Notes: generated by a model from the letters alone, not told the origin. Positions 25,341 to 37,528 are shown, counted from the first letter of the stretch. The stretch: 37,718 nt of DNA from Bacillota bacterium (GCA_018065105.1 JAGHTX010000056.1:1-37718), one strand, 5' to 3'. Numbers and translations are program-made.

Positions 25341-26738
25341 CTATACTATCTTAGCTAATTCAGCCATTGTACGAATCATCGCCCCTGTGCTCTTTCCTTT
25401 AATATCGCTAACCCCGGCAATATCTAAGTGAATCCATTTAGTTTCTTCGTCAACAAATTCCTGTAGGAAATTTGCGGCCACACTTGCGCCGGCAATTGGC
25501 TCACTTGCACAGTTTTTTAGATCAGCACTGGTAGACTCTAACATCTTTATATAATCTTCGTCTAATGGTAAGCGCCATCCTTTTTCATCGGCTAATTTTA
25601 AAGCCAGTTCACATTTTTGATAGAATGCATCATCGTTACTGAAGATTCCGCAATACGAATGTCCTAAAGCTCGTATACAGGCGCCTGTTAATGTCGCAAT
25701 ATCCACGACATATTTTGCGCCTTGAAGTTGGGCATAGGTAATTCCATCGCAAAGAGCCAGTCTTCCTTCAGCATCGGTATTGGTCACTTCTATTGTTTTT
25801 CCAGATAAAGAAGTGATCACATCGCCTGGTTTTATAGCTTGTTCATTGACCATGTTGTCGGTAACGCATAGGACACCGAGTACATTGGCTTGGGCTTTGG
25901 TACTGGCAAGAAGTTCAAGCGTTGCCAATACATCAGCAGCTCCACACATGTCGTATTTCATTCCCAAACTATTGGATTTAATATTATATCCTCCACTATC
26001 GAACATTAGTCCTTTTCCAACCAATGCGATTAATGGTCCATTCCCGTTTTTATAGTGCAGAGTAATGATATAGGCAGGATATCCACTTCCCTGGTTTACA
26101 CCTAAAATTGCTCCCGCACCCATTTCTTCCAGTTTATCATTATCCAATTTTTGAAATTCCATCTTATAGCGTTTGGCAACCATCTTCGCTTCTTCTAAAA
26201 AAGTAGTAGAAACCATTTTGTTGGCAGGCGCATCTTGCCAAACTCGAGCATGATTGATTGCCAAGGCAATAGATTCGGCTATTTCAATATCTTCTTGTAC
26301 ATCTTCCTTCGCAAAGATTTCCACAGGAATGTGTTTTTTTGTTTCATGTCCCGCTTTTCTTTCTTCATAACTGCTTGTTAGAAAGCTTTCGACAAACAAA
26401 CGTGTGGCTTGTTTCACATCGATAGTTTCACAACCCGCATGATGGGCTACAAAAATACTTTCTTCCTTAATAGCTGGGGTAATCGCTTTGAATACTTCAC
26501 GCATTCTTGCGCTTGTCATTTTCTTAGAATCTCCCATACCGATGAAAAGAATCTTATCAAAATTCATTTTGCCTAATGTGTATACTTCTTGTACTTCTTT
26601 AAACTTCACCTTAACGATTTTATTTAAGTCAAATTCCATATGTTTGACTAGACCTTGGCATACACCTACATCCGAATACACAGGAAATATAATATTTTTT
26701 GTTGCGTCTTTAATTTTTGTGATATTTGCTTGTCTCAT
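25341..26738 (-). CDS. M17 leucyl aminopeptidase family protein
   Basis: GKGLMFDSGGYNIK and NTDAEGRLALCDGI motifs. ATG 26738 has SD TAGGAGAAC; the ORF extension to 26831 overlaps the upstream gene. Stop is TAG. Confidence 0.9.
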   Translation of the reverse strand: MRQANITKIKDATKNIIFPVYSDVGVCQGLVKHMEFDLNKIVKVKFKEVQEVYTLGKMNFDKILFIGMGDSKKMTSARMREVFKAITPAIKEESIFVAHHAGCETIDVKQATRLFVESFLTSSYEERKAGHETKKHIPVEIFAKEDVQEDIEIAESIALAINHARVWQDAPANKMVSTTFLEEAKMVAKRYKMEFQKLDNDKLEEMGAGAILGVNQGSGYPAYIITLHYKNGNGPLIALVGKGLMFDSGGYNIKSNSLGMKYDMCGAADVLATLELLASTKAQANVLGVLCVTDNMVNEQAIKPGDVITSLSGKTIEVTNTDAEGRLALCDGITYAQLQGAKYVVDIATLTGACIRALGHSYCGIFSNDDAFYQKCELALKLADEKGWRLPLDEDYIKMLESTSADLKNCASEPIAGASVAANFLQEFVDEETKWIHLDIAGVSDIKGKSTGAMIRTMAELAKIV

Positions 26739-26749
26739 AAGTTCTCCTA

Positions 26750-26774
26750 TAAAAAAGGATGTAGTATACATCCT
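26750..26774 (-). terminator. Intrinsic terminator after AICAR formyltransferase
   Basis: AGGATGTA-gta-TACATCCT with a T run on the minus strand. Confidence 0.75.
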
Positions 26775-26775
26775 C

Positions 26776-27954
26776 TTAGTGGTGGAATAAACGAATTCCA
26801 GTAAATGCCATGGCCATATCGTATTTGTCACATGTATCGATTACATGATCGTCACGAACGGAACCCCCTGGTTGGGCAATGTATTTAACCCCGCTCTTGT
26901 GCGCTCTTTCGATATTATCTCCAAATGGGAAGAATGCATCCGATCCAAGAGCGACATCTTTCATTTGCGATAACCAGGCTTTCTTTTCTTCCATTGTGAA
27001 TACTTCTGGTTTTGTCGTAAAGACTTTTTCCCATTCACCATCGGCTAATAAGTCCATGTATTCATCTCCGATGTAAAGGTCAATCGCATTGTCACGATCT
27101 TGGCGTTTGATGTTTTCTTTAAATGGTAATTCTAATACTTTTGGGCATTGTCTTAAGAACCAGTTATCTGCTTTTTGGCCAGCTAAACGAGTACAGTGGA
27201 TACGAGATTGTTGTCCAGCCCCGATTCCAATGGCTTGTCCATCTTTTACGTAACATACAGAGTTTGATTGTGTATATTTTAAGGTGATCATAGAAATTTT
27301 TAGATCATCTAAAGCTTCCTTAGGAATAACTTTATTTTTTGTAACGATGTTAGAGAATAATTCATCGTTCATTTCTAAGTTGTTTCTTCCTTGTTCAAAA
27401 GTAATACCGAATACTTGTTTGTGTTCGATTGGTGCTGGTACATAGTTTTCATCAATTTGAATTACGTTGTAGTTTCCACGTTTCTTTTGTTTCAAGATTT
27501 CTAAAGCTTCTTCTGTATATCCAGGAGCAATGACTCCATCGGATACTTCACGTTTGATTAATAAAGCTGTATCTTTGTCACATACATCTGATAAAGAGAT
27601 GAAATCTCCAAACGATGACATACGATCGGCTCCTCGAGCTCTAGCATATGCACAAGCTAATGGTGACAATTCTTCAAAATCATCTACCCAGTAGATTTTC
27701 TTTAATACATCGCTCATTGGTTTTCCAATAGCGGCTCCAGCAGGAGAAACGTGTTTAAAAGATGTAGCTGCTGGATATCCAGTTGCTTCTTTTAATTCTT
27801 TTACCAATTGCCATCCATTTAATGCATCTAATAAGTTAATGTATCCTGGTCTACCATTTAAAATGGTGATTGGTAATTCTTGTCCATCTTCCATATATAC
27901 ACGTGATGGTTTTTGGTTCGGGTTACATCCATATTTTAATTCTAATTCTTTCAT
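26776..27954 (-). CDS. Standalone phosphoribosylaminoimidazolecarboxamide formyltransferase (AICAR Tfase domain of PurH)
   Basis: LKYGCNPNQKPSRVY, PAATSFKHVSPAGAAIG, LKYTQSNSVCYVKDGQAIGIGAGQQSRIHCTRLA, FFPFGDNIERAHKSGVKYIAQPGGSVRDDHVI. No IMP cyclohydrolase domain. Confidence 0.92.
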   Translation of the reverse strand: MKELELKYGCNPNQKPSRVYMEDGQELPITILNGRPGYINLLDALNGWQLVKELKEATGYPAATSFKHVSPAGAAIGKPMSDVLKKIYWVDDFEELSPLACAYARARGADRMSSFGDFISLSDVCDKDTALLIKREVSDGVIAPGYTEEALEILKQKKRGNYNVIQIDENYVPAPIEHKQVFGITFEQGRNNLEMNDELFSNIVTKNKVIPKEALDDLKISMITLKYTQSNSVCYVKDGQAIGIGAGQQSRIHCTRLAGQKADNWFLRQCPKVLELPFKENIKRQDRDNAIDLYIGDEYMDLLADGEWEKVFTTKPEVFTMEEKKAWLSQMKDVALGSDAFFPFGDNIERAHKSGVKYIAQPGGSVRDDHVIDTCDKYDMAMAFTGIRLFHH

Positions 27955-27958
27955 TTTT

Positions 27959-30155
<2,197 letters not shown>

Positions 30156-30217
30156 GTAGTATCCTCTTTTCCTTAGAAATTTTTCACTCTTATTATATAT
30201 GGTGTACTATGCGATTT

Positions 30218-30811
30218 CTAGGATACAAAGGTTACTTTATTTCCGGTTCTTGGTAGGGGTGTTCGATTCGGTTTTCCATCTTCGGTATCTGGATAGCCTA
30301 GAGCTAGAGCACCATATACCTTCTCTCCTTTTTCAACGCCAAATTGCGATAAATAGTCAACAATTACAGGATTCTCGTTTAACCATTTTAATTGATTGAT
30401 CCATACACTTCCCAAATCTTTTGCACTGGCCATGATCATCATATTTTCCAGGCAACAGCTGACATCGGCTATGTTGTTGGAATACGATTCTTGATTAAAC
30501 ATCACAATTAAACATGGGGCGTTGTAGTGGAATCTATAATTTCCGTTTTTTGACTGATAAATGGAACTTGCCATGGATTTATACATGCCTTCTACAATTT
30601 CCATTTTCGCAAATTCCTGGCATACCAATTGTGCCAGTTGATCTAATACTTCTTTGTTCTGAATGACTATAAAATGAGAGGTTTGGCTATTTCCTCCACT
30701 AGGTGCATATCTTCCTGCTTCAATGATTTGATTTAAATCTTCGGATTCTATCGCGTTTGGTTTAAATTTTCTTGTACTTCTTCTTGTCTTAATGATTTCC
30801 AATGTGTTCAT
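30218..30811 (-). CDS. Nitroreductase family protein
   Basis: MNTLEIIKTRRSTRKFKPNAIESEDLNQIIEAGRYAPSGGNSQ. Confidence 0.92.
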   Translation of the reverse strand: MNTLEIIKTRRSTRKFKPNAIESEDLNQIIEAGRYAPSGGNSQTSHFIVIQNKEVLDQLAQLVCQEFAKMEIVEGMYKSMASSIYQSKNGNYRFHYNAPCLIVMFNQESYSNNIADVSCCLENMMIMASAKDLGSVWINQLKWLNENPVIVDYLSQFGVEKGEKVYGALALGYPDTEDGKPNRTPLPRTGNKVTFVS

Positions 30812-30814
30812 AAA

Positions 30815-31552
30815 TTACCCTGCTAAATATTCTACGGCAATATCAATGGCCTTTTGTTGGTCATTTGAAAATCCGTGGTCCGCACCTTCTAATAAGTATA
30901 GTTGACTGTTTTTGTAATGTTGGTGATATCGTTGGGAAGCTACTTTGTCCACAATGGTATCGGCCAAACCATGAATTAAGCATACTTCTTTTTCATATTG
31001 CGCTGCGATCTCATAAATAGGAAGGCTTTGGGCAATTCGAAAATAGAATCCTCCTAACTTGTGTTCTCCTCCCATTAAGGCTAACGTATCAGGAGCGCAT
31101 TTTGGATCGTAAACCGTTCCCATACATTCTCCTTTTTGGGCATCGTCTTTTAGCGTAGCTGCAGGAGCTAGTAGAGCTACTTTTTTAAAGACTTCTGGAT
31201 AATATCCAGCAATCATACTGGCTACAACACCGCCTTGAGAATGTCCGGCAATGGAAATGTTTTGTACTTGTGGAAGCGATTGTACATACTCTAAAACTTT
31301 TTGTACATCACAGATTTCATTGAATAGGTTCATATCATGGAAGTCTCCTTCACTTTCTCCGTGTCCATTGAAATCGAAGCGTAAGCTAGCAATTCCTTTT
31401 TCCAATAGGCATTTGGTTAATAAGCTTATGTGATCTTCATTTCTATGTCCGGTAAATCCGTGGCAAATAATAACTAGATCATACGTTTCCTTGTCTGGCG
31501 CGAATAATTCGCCTACTAGATTTAATCCATCTCTTTTTATGTTTACTTTCAT
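30815..31552 (-). CDS. Alpha/beta hydrolase (serine aminopeptidase/esterase type)
   Basis: IICHGFTGHRNEDH, SIAGHSQGGVVASMIAG, LIHGLADTIV, GADHGFSN. ATG 31552 with AGGAGAAG SD. Confidence 0.88.
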   Translation of the reverse strand: MKVNIKRDGLNLVGELFAPDKETYDLVIICHGFTGHRNEDHISLLTKCLLEKGIASLRFDFNGHGESEGDFHDMNLFNEICDVQKVLEYVQSLPQVQNISIAGHSQGGVVASMIAGYYPEVFKKVALLAPAATLKDDAQKGECMGTVYDPKCAPDTLALMGGEHKLGGFYFRIAQSLPIYEIAAQYEKEVCLIHGLADTIVDKVASQRYHQHYKNSQLYLLEGADHGFSNDQQKAIDIAVEYLAG

Positions 31553-31573
31553 ACTCTTCTCCTTTTTAGACAG

Positions 31574-31595
31574 AAAAAAGCCCAATAAGGGCTTT
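31574..31595 (-). terminator. Intrinsic terminator of the ABC transporter operon
   Basis: AAAGCCC-aataa-GGGCTTT with a T run on the minus strand. Confidence 0.8.
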
Positions 31596-31597
31596 GA

Positions 31598-32362
31598 TTA
31601 ACTAATAAAGCTTTGGCTTTCTTCGTTGTTGATTTCTACGATTTTATAATAGAATTCTTTTTGTGACATATCCCCACGTTCAAGCGTATGAGAAATCTTT
31701 CCGTCTTTGATAAAGATAAATTTCTTTGCGTAGGAAGCAATTTTAGCATTGTGGGTAACCATTAAAATAGTGATGTTGTCTTCTTTATTGATTTTGTGGA
31801 AATAGCTTAAGATTTCAAAACTGTTTTTGGAATCTAGGTTTCCAGTTGGTTCATCGGCAACGATCATTTCTGGTTTTGTTACGATGGCACGGGCAATCGC
31901 AATACGTTGTTTTTGTCCTAATGAAATTTCATTTGGATATTTTTTACGGATATCATCGATGTGAATTCGGTGAATCTGTTCCATTGCCAAGTCTTGTACT
32001 TCTTTTTCTGGTCTTCCAGCTAATACTAATGGAAGAGCAATGTTTTCAAATACGTTTAATGAGTCAATTAGGTTGAATTCTTGGAAAATGAATCCAATGT
32101 TTTCATAACGGAATTCTCCGATTTGTTTTTCTGACATTTGACGAACATCGTTTCCTAAGGCAATTACTTTTCCTTTGGTAGGCATGTCAATAGTACTAAG
32201 GGTATTGACGAAAGTACTTTTTCCAGCTCCGGATGGTCCCATAACGCAGATGAAATCACCTTGTTCCATTTCAAAGTTAATATCGGTTAAAGCTTCAAAT
32301 GGATTCTTTCCGTGAGCACCATAGATTTTATATACGTTTTGTGCAGTTAATACTTTTTTCAT
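31598..32362 (-). CDS. ABC transporter ATP-binding protein A (MacB/BceA-like)
   Basis: Walker [10 protein letters not shown], Walker B MIVADEP, H-loop VTHNAK, degenerate signature ISLGQ. Confidence 0.92.
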   Translation of the reverse strand: MKKVLTAQNVYKIYGAHGKNPFEALTDINFEMEQGDFICVMGPSGAGKSTFVNTLSTIDMPTKGKVIALGNDVRQMSEKQIGEFRYENIGFIFQEFNLIDSLNVFENIALPLVLAGRPEKEVQDLAMEQIHRIHIDDIRKKYPNEISLGQKQRIAIARAIVTKPEMIVADEPTGNLDSKNSFEILSYFHKINKEDNITILMVTHNAKIASYAKKFIFIKDGKISHTLERGDMSQKEFYYKIVEINNEESQSFIS

Positions 32363-32374
32363 TTGTACTTCCCC

Positions 32375-33148
32375 CTATTCTTCATTGAAGATTTCATCAA
32401 TATCTTCTGAAGTTAATTCAACCAATTTTTGATAGTATTCTTCTTGACTCATATCGCCTTTTTCTACGATTTCCTTAATGTTTCCATCCAGTACATACAA
32501 TGTCTTATTTGAATAAGAAGCAATTTGACAGTCGTGTGTTACCACAACTACTCCTGTTCCTTTTTTGTTTAATTCTTTAAAGATCATCAATACTTCGTGT
32601 GCGTTTTTACTATCTAGGTTTCCTGTTGGTTCATCGGCAATGATTAGCTTTGGATCGTTCACAAGTCCACGGCATACTGTCGCTCTTTGTACTTGTCCTC
32701 CACTGCATTCTCCTGGCAGTTTCTTTAATAGTTTTTCAATGTGGCAAAGTTTGGCAACTTCTTCGACTTTTTGTTTAATATAAGATTGGCTTTTTCCAGA
32801 TACGTATAGTGGAATACCAATGTTTTCTTCCATGGTTAGGGTATCAATTAATGTTAGGTCTTGGGAAATATATCCTAAGTTTTCATTACGGAATTTTGAT
32901 AAATATTTATCTTCCATTCCAGCAGCATTTTCTCCATCTAGATACATACCACCTTTTGTCGCAAAGTCTAATGTGGATAAAATTGTTAGTAGGGTACTTT
33001 TTCCGGCTCCAGATGGTCCCATGATAGCTACGAATTCTCCTTCGTAGATGGTTACATTTGTTGGATGTAGAGCTTCCATTTCATTCGGTGTCCCTTTTCC
33101 ATATACACGAGTAATGTTTTGTGCTCTTAATAATTCTTTCTTTTCCAT
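32375..33148 (-). CDS. ABC transporter ATP-binding protein B (MacB/BceA-like)
   Basis: Walker [10 protein letters not shown], signature CSGGQ, Walker B LIIADEP, H-loop VTHDCQ. Confidence 0.92.
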   Translation of the reverse strand: MEKKELLRAQNITRVYGKGTPNEMEALHPTNVTIYEGEFVAIMGPSGAGKSTLLTILSTLDFATKGGMYLDGENAAGMEDKYLSKFRNENLGYISQDLTLIDTLTMEENIGIPLYVSGKSQSYIKQKVEEVAKLCHIEKLLKKLPGECSGGQVQRATVCRGLVNDPKLIIADEPTGNLDSKNAHEVLMIFKELNKKGTGVVVVTHDCQIASYSNKTLYVLDGNIKEIVEKGDMSQEEYYQKLVELTSEDIDEIFNEE

Positions 33149-33149
33149 A

Positions 33150-34445
33150 CTATTTTTCTCCTACAATTGATTTCTTAATGGTATGTCCGTAAGTAAATGC
33201 GGTCACGATTCCAGTAAATACGACAACGAATACGAATAAGCCTAGCATGAATGCACACATATTGAAGTCAAATGCGCCTGCTTGTACATATCGATATCCG
33301 ATTGGTGCCATAATCAACAATGGTAATACCAATAGAGTTGTATATACCAGGAAGATTTCATAACGCATGATTTTCATTAATTCTTTTCTTGTGTATCCAA
33401 TTTTCCATAAGTTTAAATAATAAACAGCTCTTTGTTTCGCTTGTACGCTTAAATCAAAAGTTACAGTCATAGATAATAATACAACCGCGATGATATATCC
33501 GGCAAAAGAAAGAATCATTTCATTGATTTTGTCCGAATAAACCATAGTTACGAAGAACATCATGATGATAGAGAACATCATAATTAAGATAGTCATCTTA
33601 CTTGTTAGGATTGTACTACTGAAATTGGACATTGATACGGTCTTATACTTTTGCGTAAAGGAATTTTTGAATTTCCATTTGAATACCAATTTTGAAATAA
33701 CTCCATTCACAATTCCGTATAATCCAACAAAGGCAAAGAACAATTGTGTACTTAGGTTTTGATAATCCATATTTGGAAGAATGATCAATACAATACTTCC
33801 AACGTATAATAAGACAAATACGATATCTGGAATTTTAGAAACAGGTGCTCTGTTAATGATTTTTGCGGTATTTCTTGATGCCAACAATTCTTTTACATCA
33901 ATTCGGAATACATAAGCACAGATATAGAAAACTAAATATACTAAGATAACCCCGATAATGATAAACGATTGAATTAGCGTTGTTCCTTCCACCGACTGAA
34001 TGGTTGTATGCATAATTGAAGATACAAATTGGAAGAATACTTGTACACCAAACCAACCTACGATCAATCCTGGGATACATGCCAATAAGAATAAGAATGC
34101 AGTTTGCATTAAGAAATAGATAATAATTTGGAATGTACTTGCTCCAGATACACTTAAAATCGCAATCTCATTTTTCTTATTATAAATATAGTTGTTGTTG
34201 ACGTAGAACATCAAGAAACAACAGAAAACGATGATTACCATATTTAAGTAGTCACTTGCTGGAACGGCCGCAAACATATTTGGAAGACTTTTTAAATCTG
34301 TATTAACTTGGTCTACAGTTAATGCCTTTCCATTGGATGTTGCCGTAAAGATAAAGCTAATTGCGATTGTTGTAGTCATTACGATCATATAGAACGCAGA
34401 TGACTTTAAATCCTTTCTTATCATTTTTAAAGCCAATCGAAACAT
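33150..34445 (-). CDS. FtsX/MacB-type ABC transporter permease
   Basis: Multi-TM protein with KNEIAILSVSGASTFQI FtsX-like coupling segment; adjacent to both ATPase genes. Confidence 0.85.
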   Translation of the reverse strand: MFRLALKMIRKDLKSSAFYMIVMTTTIAISFIFTATSNGKALTVDQVNTDLKSLPNMFAAVPASDYLNMVIIVFCCFLMFYVNNNYIYNKKNEIAILSVSGASTFQIIIYFLMQTAFLFLLACIPGLIVGWFGVQVFFQFVSSIMHTTIQSVEGTTLIQSFIIIGVILVYLVFYICAYVFRIDVKELLASRNTAKIINRAPVSKIPDIVFVLLYVGSIVLIILPNMDYQNLSTQLFFAFVGLYGIVNGVISKLVFKWKFKNSFTQKYKTVSMSNFSSTILTSKMTILIMMFSIIMMFFVTMVYSDKINEMILSFAGYIIAVVLLSMTVTFDLSVQAKQRAVYYLNLWKIGYTRKELMKIMRYEIFLVYTTLLVLPLLIMAPIGYRYVQAGAFDFNMCAFMLGLFVFVVVFTGIVTAFTYGHTIKKSIVGEK

Positions 34446-34473
34446 AAAATATCACCTCTGAAATATTGTATCA

Positions 34474-34487
34474 CGAAAACGCTTTCA
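34474..34487. promoter_or_regulatory. Putative cre-like site CGAAAACGCTTTCA
   Basis: 13/14 match to TGWAARCGYTTWCW in the divergent region. Confidence 0.5.
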
Positions 34488-34491
34488 TAGC

Positions 34492-34508
34492 GTTTATAAA
34501 TTATAAAC
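34492..34508. promoter_or_regulatory. Perfect 17-bp palindrome GTTTATAA-A-TTATAAAC
   Basis: Exact inverted repeat upstream of the ABC operon; contains TATAAT on the minus strand. Confidence 0.55.
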
Positions 34509-34552
34509 ACTATTCACAGTTTCTAGACGAAATTTGTGTTTATCTTTTAAAT

Positions 34553-34581
34553 TTTTGAAAAAGCTTCATTTATCTTATATA
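34553..34581 (+). promoter_or_regulatory. Promoter of the RsmF-like gene (-35 TTGAAA, 17 bp, -10 TATAAT)
   Basis: TTGAAA-AAGCTTCATTTATCTTA-TATAAT, a few nt before ATG 34590. Confidence 0.7.
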
Positions 34582-34589
34582 ATTTCTTC

Positions 34590-35900
34590 ATGATTGAATT
34601 ATTAGAAAACTACAAACAAGATATGAAAGAATATCTTAAAGATGAATATGAAGCCTATATTGAATCTTTCGAACACGATTCTTATGCCGGTTTGCGTGTA
34701 AACACAAATAAAATCAGTGTCGAAGAATTCCTTGAGATTTTCCCTTTTGATTTAGAACCAATTCCTTGGACAAGCGATGGTTTCTATTATAATAGTGAAG
34801 ATCCCGTAACGAAACACCCTTACTATTATGCCGGACTTTATTATATCCAGGAACCTTCGGCTATGTTACCAGCTCAAGTATTGCCGGTTGAAGAAGGAGA
34901 ATGGGTATTGGATACCTGTGCTGCCCCGGGAGGGAAATCAACAAAACTGGCGACAAAGTTAAAAAATACAGGGGTTCTAGTTTCCAATGATATTTCAGCC
35001 TCTCGATGCCAGGCGCTGATCAAAAATCTTGAACGTTTTGGAACGAAGAATATGATTGTCACAAGCTGTGATATTGATAAATTGGTCGAATACTTCCCAA
35101 ATACTTTCGATAAGATTTTAATCGATGCCCCTTGTAGTGGGCAGGGAATGTTTCGTAAAGAAAAACATTTAATCAAGGCCTATGCAGAACACGATGATTC
35201 CTATTATGCACCGATCCAAAAAGGAATTATTGAAAACGCCCTAAAATTATTAAAGAATGGGGGAAAACTTGTTTATTCTACTTGTACCTTCTCGGTAAAA
35301 GAAGATGAAGAAGTCATTCAATATGCCTTGTCTCTTTGTCCAGAATTAAGAGTACTACCAATTGAGCAATGTACCGGTTTTGTTTCCAATGAATATGGAA
35401 CTAAATTATTTCCTCACCGTATAAAAGGAGAAGGTCATTTTGTTTCCTTGCTTCAAAAAGGGGACGCAGAAGAAAGTTCTTATAAAAAGTCGAAAGAAGA
35501 AAAATTTGATTATGAAGCGATTCATCTAAAAATGAAGGATGCCCACCAAGAATCAATCAAAGATAACTTATATCTCGTACCAAATTTAAATATCGATACA
35601 AAAGGTCTTCGAATTCTTCGTTCTGGTCTTTTGCTGGGAGAACAGAAAAAGAATCGTTTCGAACCAAGTGGTGCCTTAGGATTGGCTTTAACCATGAAGG
35701 AATGTAATAACTGTATCAATCTAAAGGCAGAAGATACTCGAGTCATCAAATATTTAAAAGGAGAGACAATTGATACAAAAGATCTAAAGCCAAAAGATGG
35801 TTTAGCTCTAATTTGTGTAGATGGATTTCCTCTTGGTTTTGCGAAAGTGTCAAAAGGTGTTTGTAAGAATAAATACCCGAAAGGATGGATTTACCGATGA
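34590..35900 (+). CDS. RsmF-like 16S rRNA m5C methyltransferase (NOL1/NOP2/Sun)
   Basis: VLDTCAAPGGKSTKLA, ILIDAPCSGQGMFRK, GGKLVYSTCTFSVKEDEE. Confidence 0.92.
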   Translation: MIELLENYKQDMKEYLKDEYEAYIESFEHDSYAGLRVNTNKISVEEFLEIFPFDLEPIPWTSDGFYYNSEDPVTKHPYYYAGLYYIQEPSAMLPAQVLPVEEGEWVLDTCAAPGGKSTKLATKLKNTGVLVSNDISASRCQALIKNLERFGTKNMIVTSCDIDKLVEYFPNTFDKILIDAPCSGQGMFRKEKHLIKAYAEHDDSYYAPIQKGIIENALKLLKNGGKLVYSTCTFSVKEDEEVIQYALSLCPELRVLPIEQCTGFVSNEYGTKLFPHRIKGEGHFVSLLQKGDAEESSYKKSKEEKFDYEAIHLKMKDAHQESIKDNLYLVPNLNIDTKGLRILRSGLLLGEQKKNRFEPSGALGLALTMKECNNCINLKAEDTRVIKYLKGETIDTKDLKPKDGLALICVDGFPLGFAKVSKGVCKNKYPKGWIYR

Positions 35901-36583
35901 GATTAGATAAGTTTTTAGCCGATATGTCGTTTGGAACTCGTAAAGAAGTAAAACAGCTTATTAAAGAAAAACGAGTTCAAATTAATGGAAAAATAGTCAC
36001 CAAAGCAGATTTTAAAGTAGACTTCGAAGATGAAGTTTATGTAGATGATGAACGAATCGAATATGTAGAATATGAATACCTAATTTTAAATAAACCTCAA
36101 GATTATGTATGTGCATTGGAAGATCGTAGATATCCAGTCATTATGGAATTGATTGAAAGTATTCGAAAAGACTTAGTTCCAGTTGGAAGATTGGATGTCG
36201 ATACCGAAGGATTGATTTTAATCACCAATGATGGGCAACTGAATCACAAATTATTAGCCCCAAAAAGCCATGTAGATAAAACATATTATGTAGAAGTGGA
36301 TAATCCAATTCCAGAGAATGCAGTAGAAATTTTTTCAAAGCCAATGGATCTGGATGATTTTATCACTCAGCCAGCAAAATTAGAGATTCTTGATGAGACC
36401 AGCGCAAATTTAACAATTAGTGAAGGAAAATTCCACCAAGTAAAACGTATGTTTGAGAAAGTAGGTTGTACAGTTACATATCTTAGAAGAGATCAATTTG
36501 GTCCATTAGAATTAGGTGACTTAGATATTGGTGAATATAGAGAATTATCACCAGAAGAAGTCGAAGCATTAAAAAATTGTTAA
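35897..36583 (+). CDS. rsuA: RsuA-type 16S rRNA pseudouridine synthase
   Basis: S4 domain (MRLDKFLADMSFGTRKEVKQLIKEKRVQING) and PVGRLDVDTEGLILITNDGQLNHKLL. ATGA overlap with the preceding stop. Confidence 0.9.
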   Translation: MRLDKFLADMSFGTRKEVKQLIKEKRVQINGKIVTKADFKVDFEDEVYVDDERIEYVEYEYLILNKPQDYVCALEDRRYPVIMELIESIRKDLVPVGRLDVDTEGLILITNDGQLNHKLLAPKSHVDKTYYVEVDNPIPENAVEIFSKPMDLDDFITQPAKLEILDETSANLTISEGKFHQVKRMFEKVGCTVTYLRRDQFGPLELGDLDIGEYRELSPEEVEALKNC

Positions 36584-36584
36584 T

Positions 36585-36613
36585 AACTCAGTTTTTAAGA
36601 GCTGAGTTTTTTA
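36585..36613 (+). terminator. Intrinsic terminator
   Basis: AACTCAG...CTGAGTT followed by a T run. Confidence 0.75.
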
Positions 36614-36675
36614 TTGTCAATTTTGGGATAAAAGATATTTTATCATGTATAATATAAACATGATGGAGGATAATT

Positions 36676-37515
36676 ATGAGTAAAATTGTATTTTTAGATG
36701 TTGATGGAACTTTAATCGACTATGAGGCAAAAATGCCTGCATCTGCAGGAAAAGCGGTTGATTTAGCTCGTGCAAATGGACACAAAGTATATATTTGTAC
36801 TGGATGTTCAAAAGCTGAAATCGAACAACGCGACTTATGTGACCTTGATGGTATGATTGGTGGAAATGGAGCTTATGTTGAAGACAATGGCGAAGTGGTA
36901 ATGCACCAAGGATTATCTAAAGAAGATGTAAAACACATTGTAGACTGGTGTAATGAAAGACACTTAGGATTCTATTTGGAAGCAAACTCTGGTATGTATT
37001 GTAACGACTGGATGTTAGAACAAGGACCAGCAACTATGGTGAAATATGCACAAGGTAAAGGGGCAGACCTTTCTAAAGCTCAAGAAGCTGCTAGTTCATT
37101 CGTAAATGGATTCATTCACCTACAAGGGGAAGATTTATATCGTGACGATGTAAACAAAATCAGCTTTATTTTAAGCACATATCAAGACCACTTAGATTCT
37201 AAAGTTGAATTCCCACACTTAATCGCAAATACATGGGGTGGAAAAGGTGAAGTAGCTTTATTTGGTGATTTAGGACCTACAGGAATCACTAAAAAACACG
37301 CAATCGAAGTCTTATTAAAACACTTAGGTGCAGATCAAAAAGACACTATTTCATTCGGTGACGCAAAAATCGATTTATCAATGTTCGAATTATGCGCATA
37401 CAATGTTGCGATGGGAAATGGTGGACCAGAAATCAAAGAAGCAGCAGACTACATTACTACAGATGTTAATGACGATGGATTGTGGAATGCCTTTAAATAC
37501 TTAGAACTAATCTAA
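36676..37515 (+). CDS. Cof-type HAD hydrolase
   Basis: MSKIVFLDVDGTLIDYEAKMPASAG and ISFGDAKIDLSMFELCAYNVAMGNGGPEIKEAADYIT. Confidence 0.92.
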   Translation: MSKIVFLDVDGTLIDYEAKMPASAGKAVDLARANGHKVYICTGCSKAEIEQRDLCDLDGMIGGNGAYVEDNGEVVMHQGLSKEDVKHIVDWCNERHLGFYLEANSGMYCNDWMLEQGPATMVKYAQGKGADLSKAQEAASSFVNGFIHLQGEDLYRDDVNKISFILSTYQDHLDSKVEFPHLIANTWGGKGEVALFGDLGPTGITKKHAIEVLLKHLGADQKDTISFGDAKIDLSMFELCAYNVAMGNGGPEIKEAADYITTDVNDDGLWNAFKYLELI

Positions 37516-37528
37516 TAATAAGAATAGC

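Noticed and set aside
26739-26831. N-terminal extension of the M17 peptidase ORF
   Set aside because: It overlaps the upstream AICAR formyltransferase and its terminator; ATG at 26738 has a good SD.
34874-35176. 100-aa minus-strand ORF opposite the RsmF-like gene
   Set aside because: Antisense shadow of a conserved methyltransferase; no start signals.
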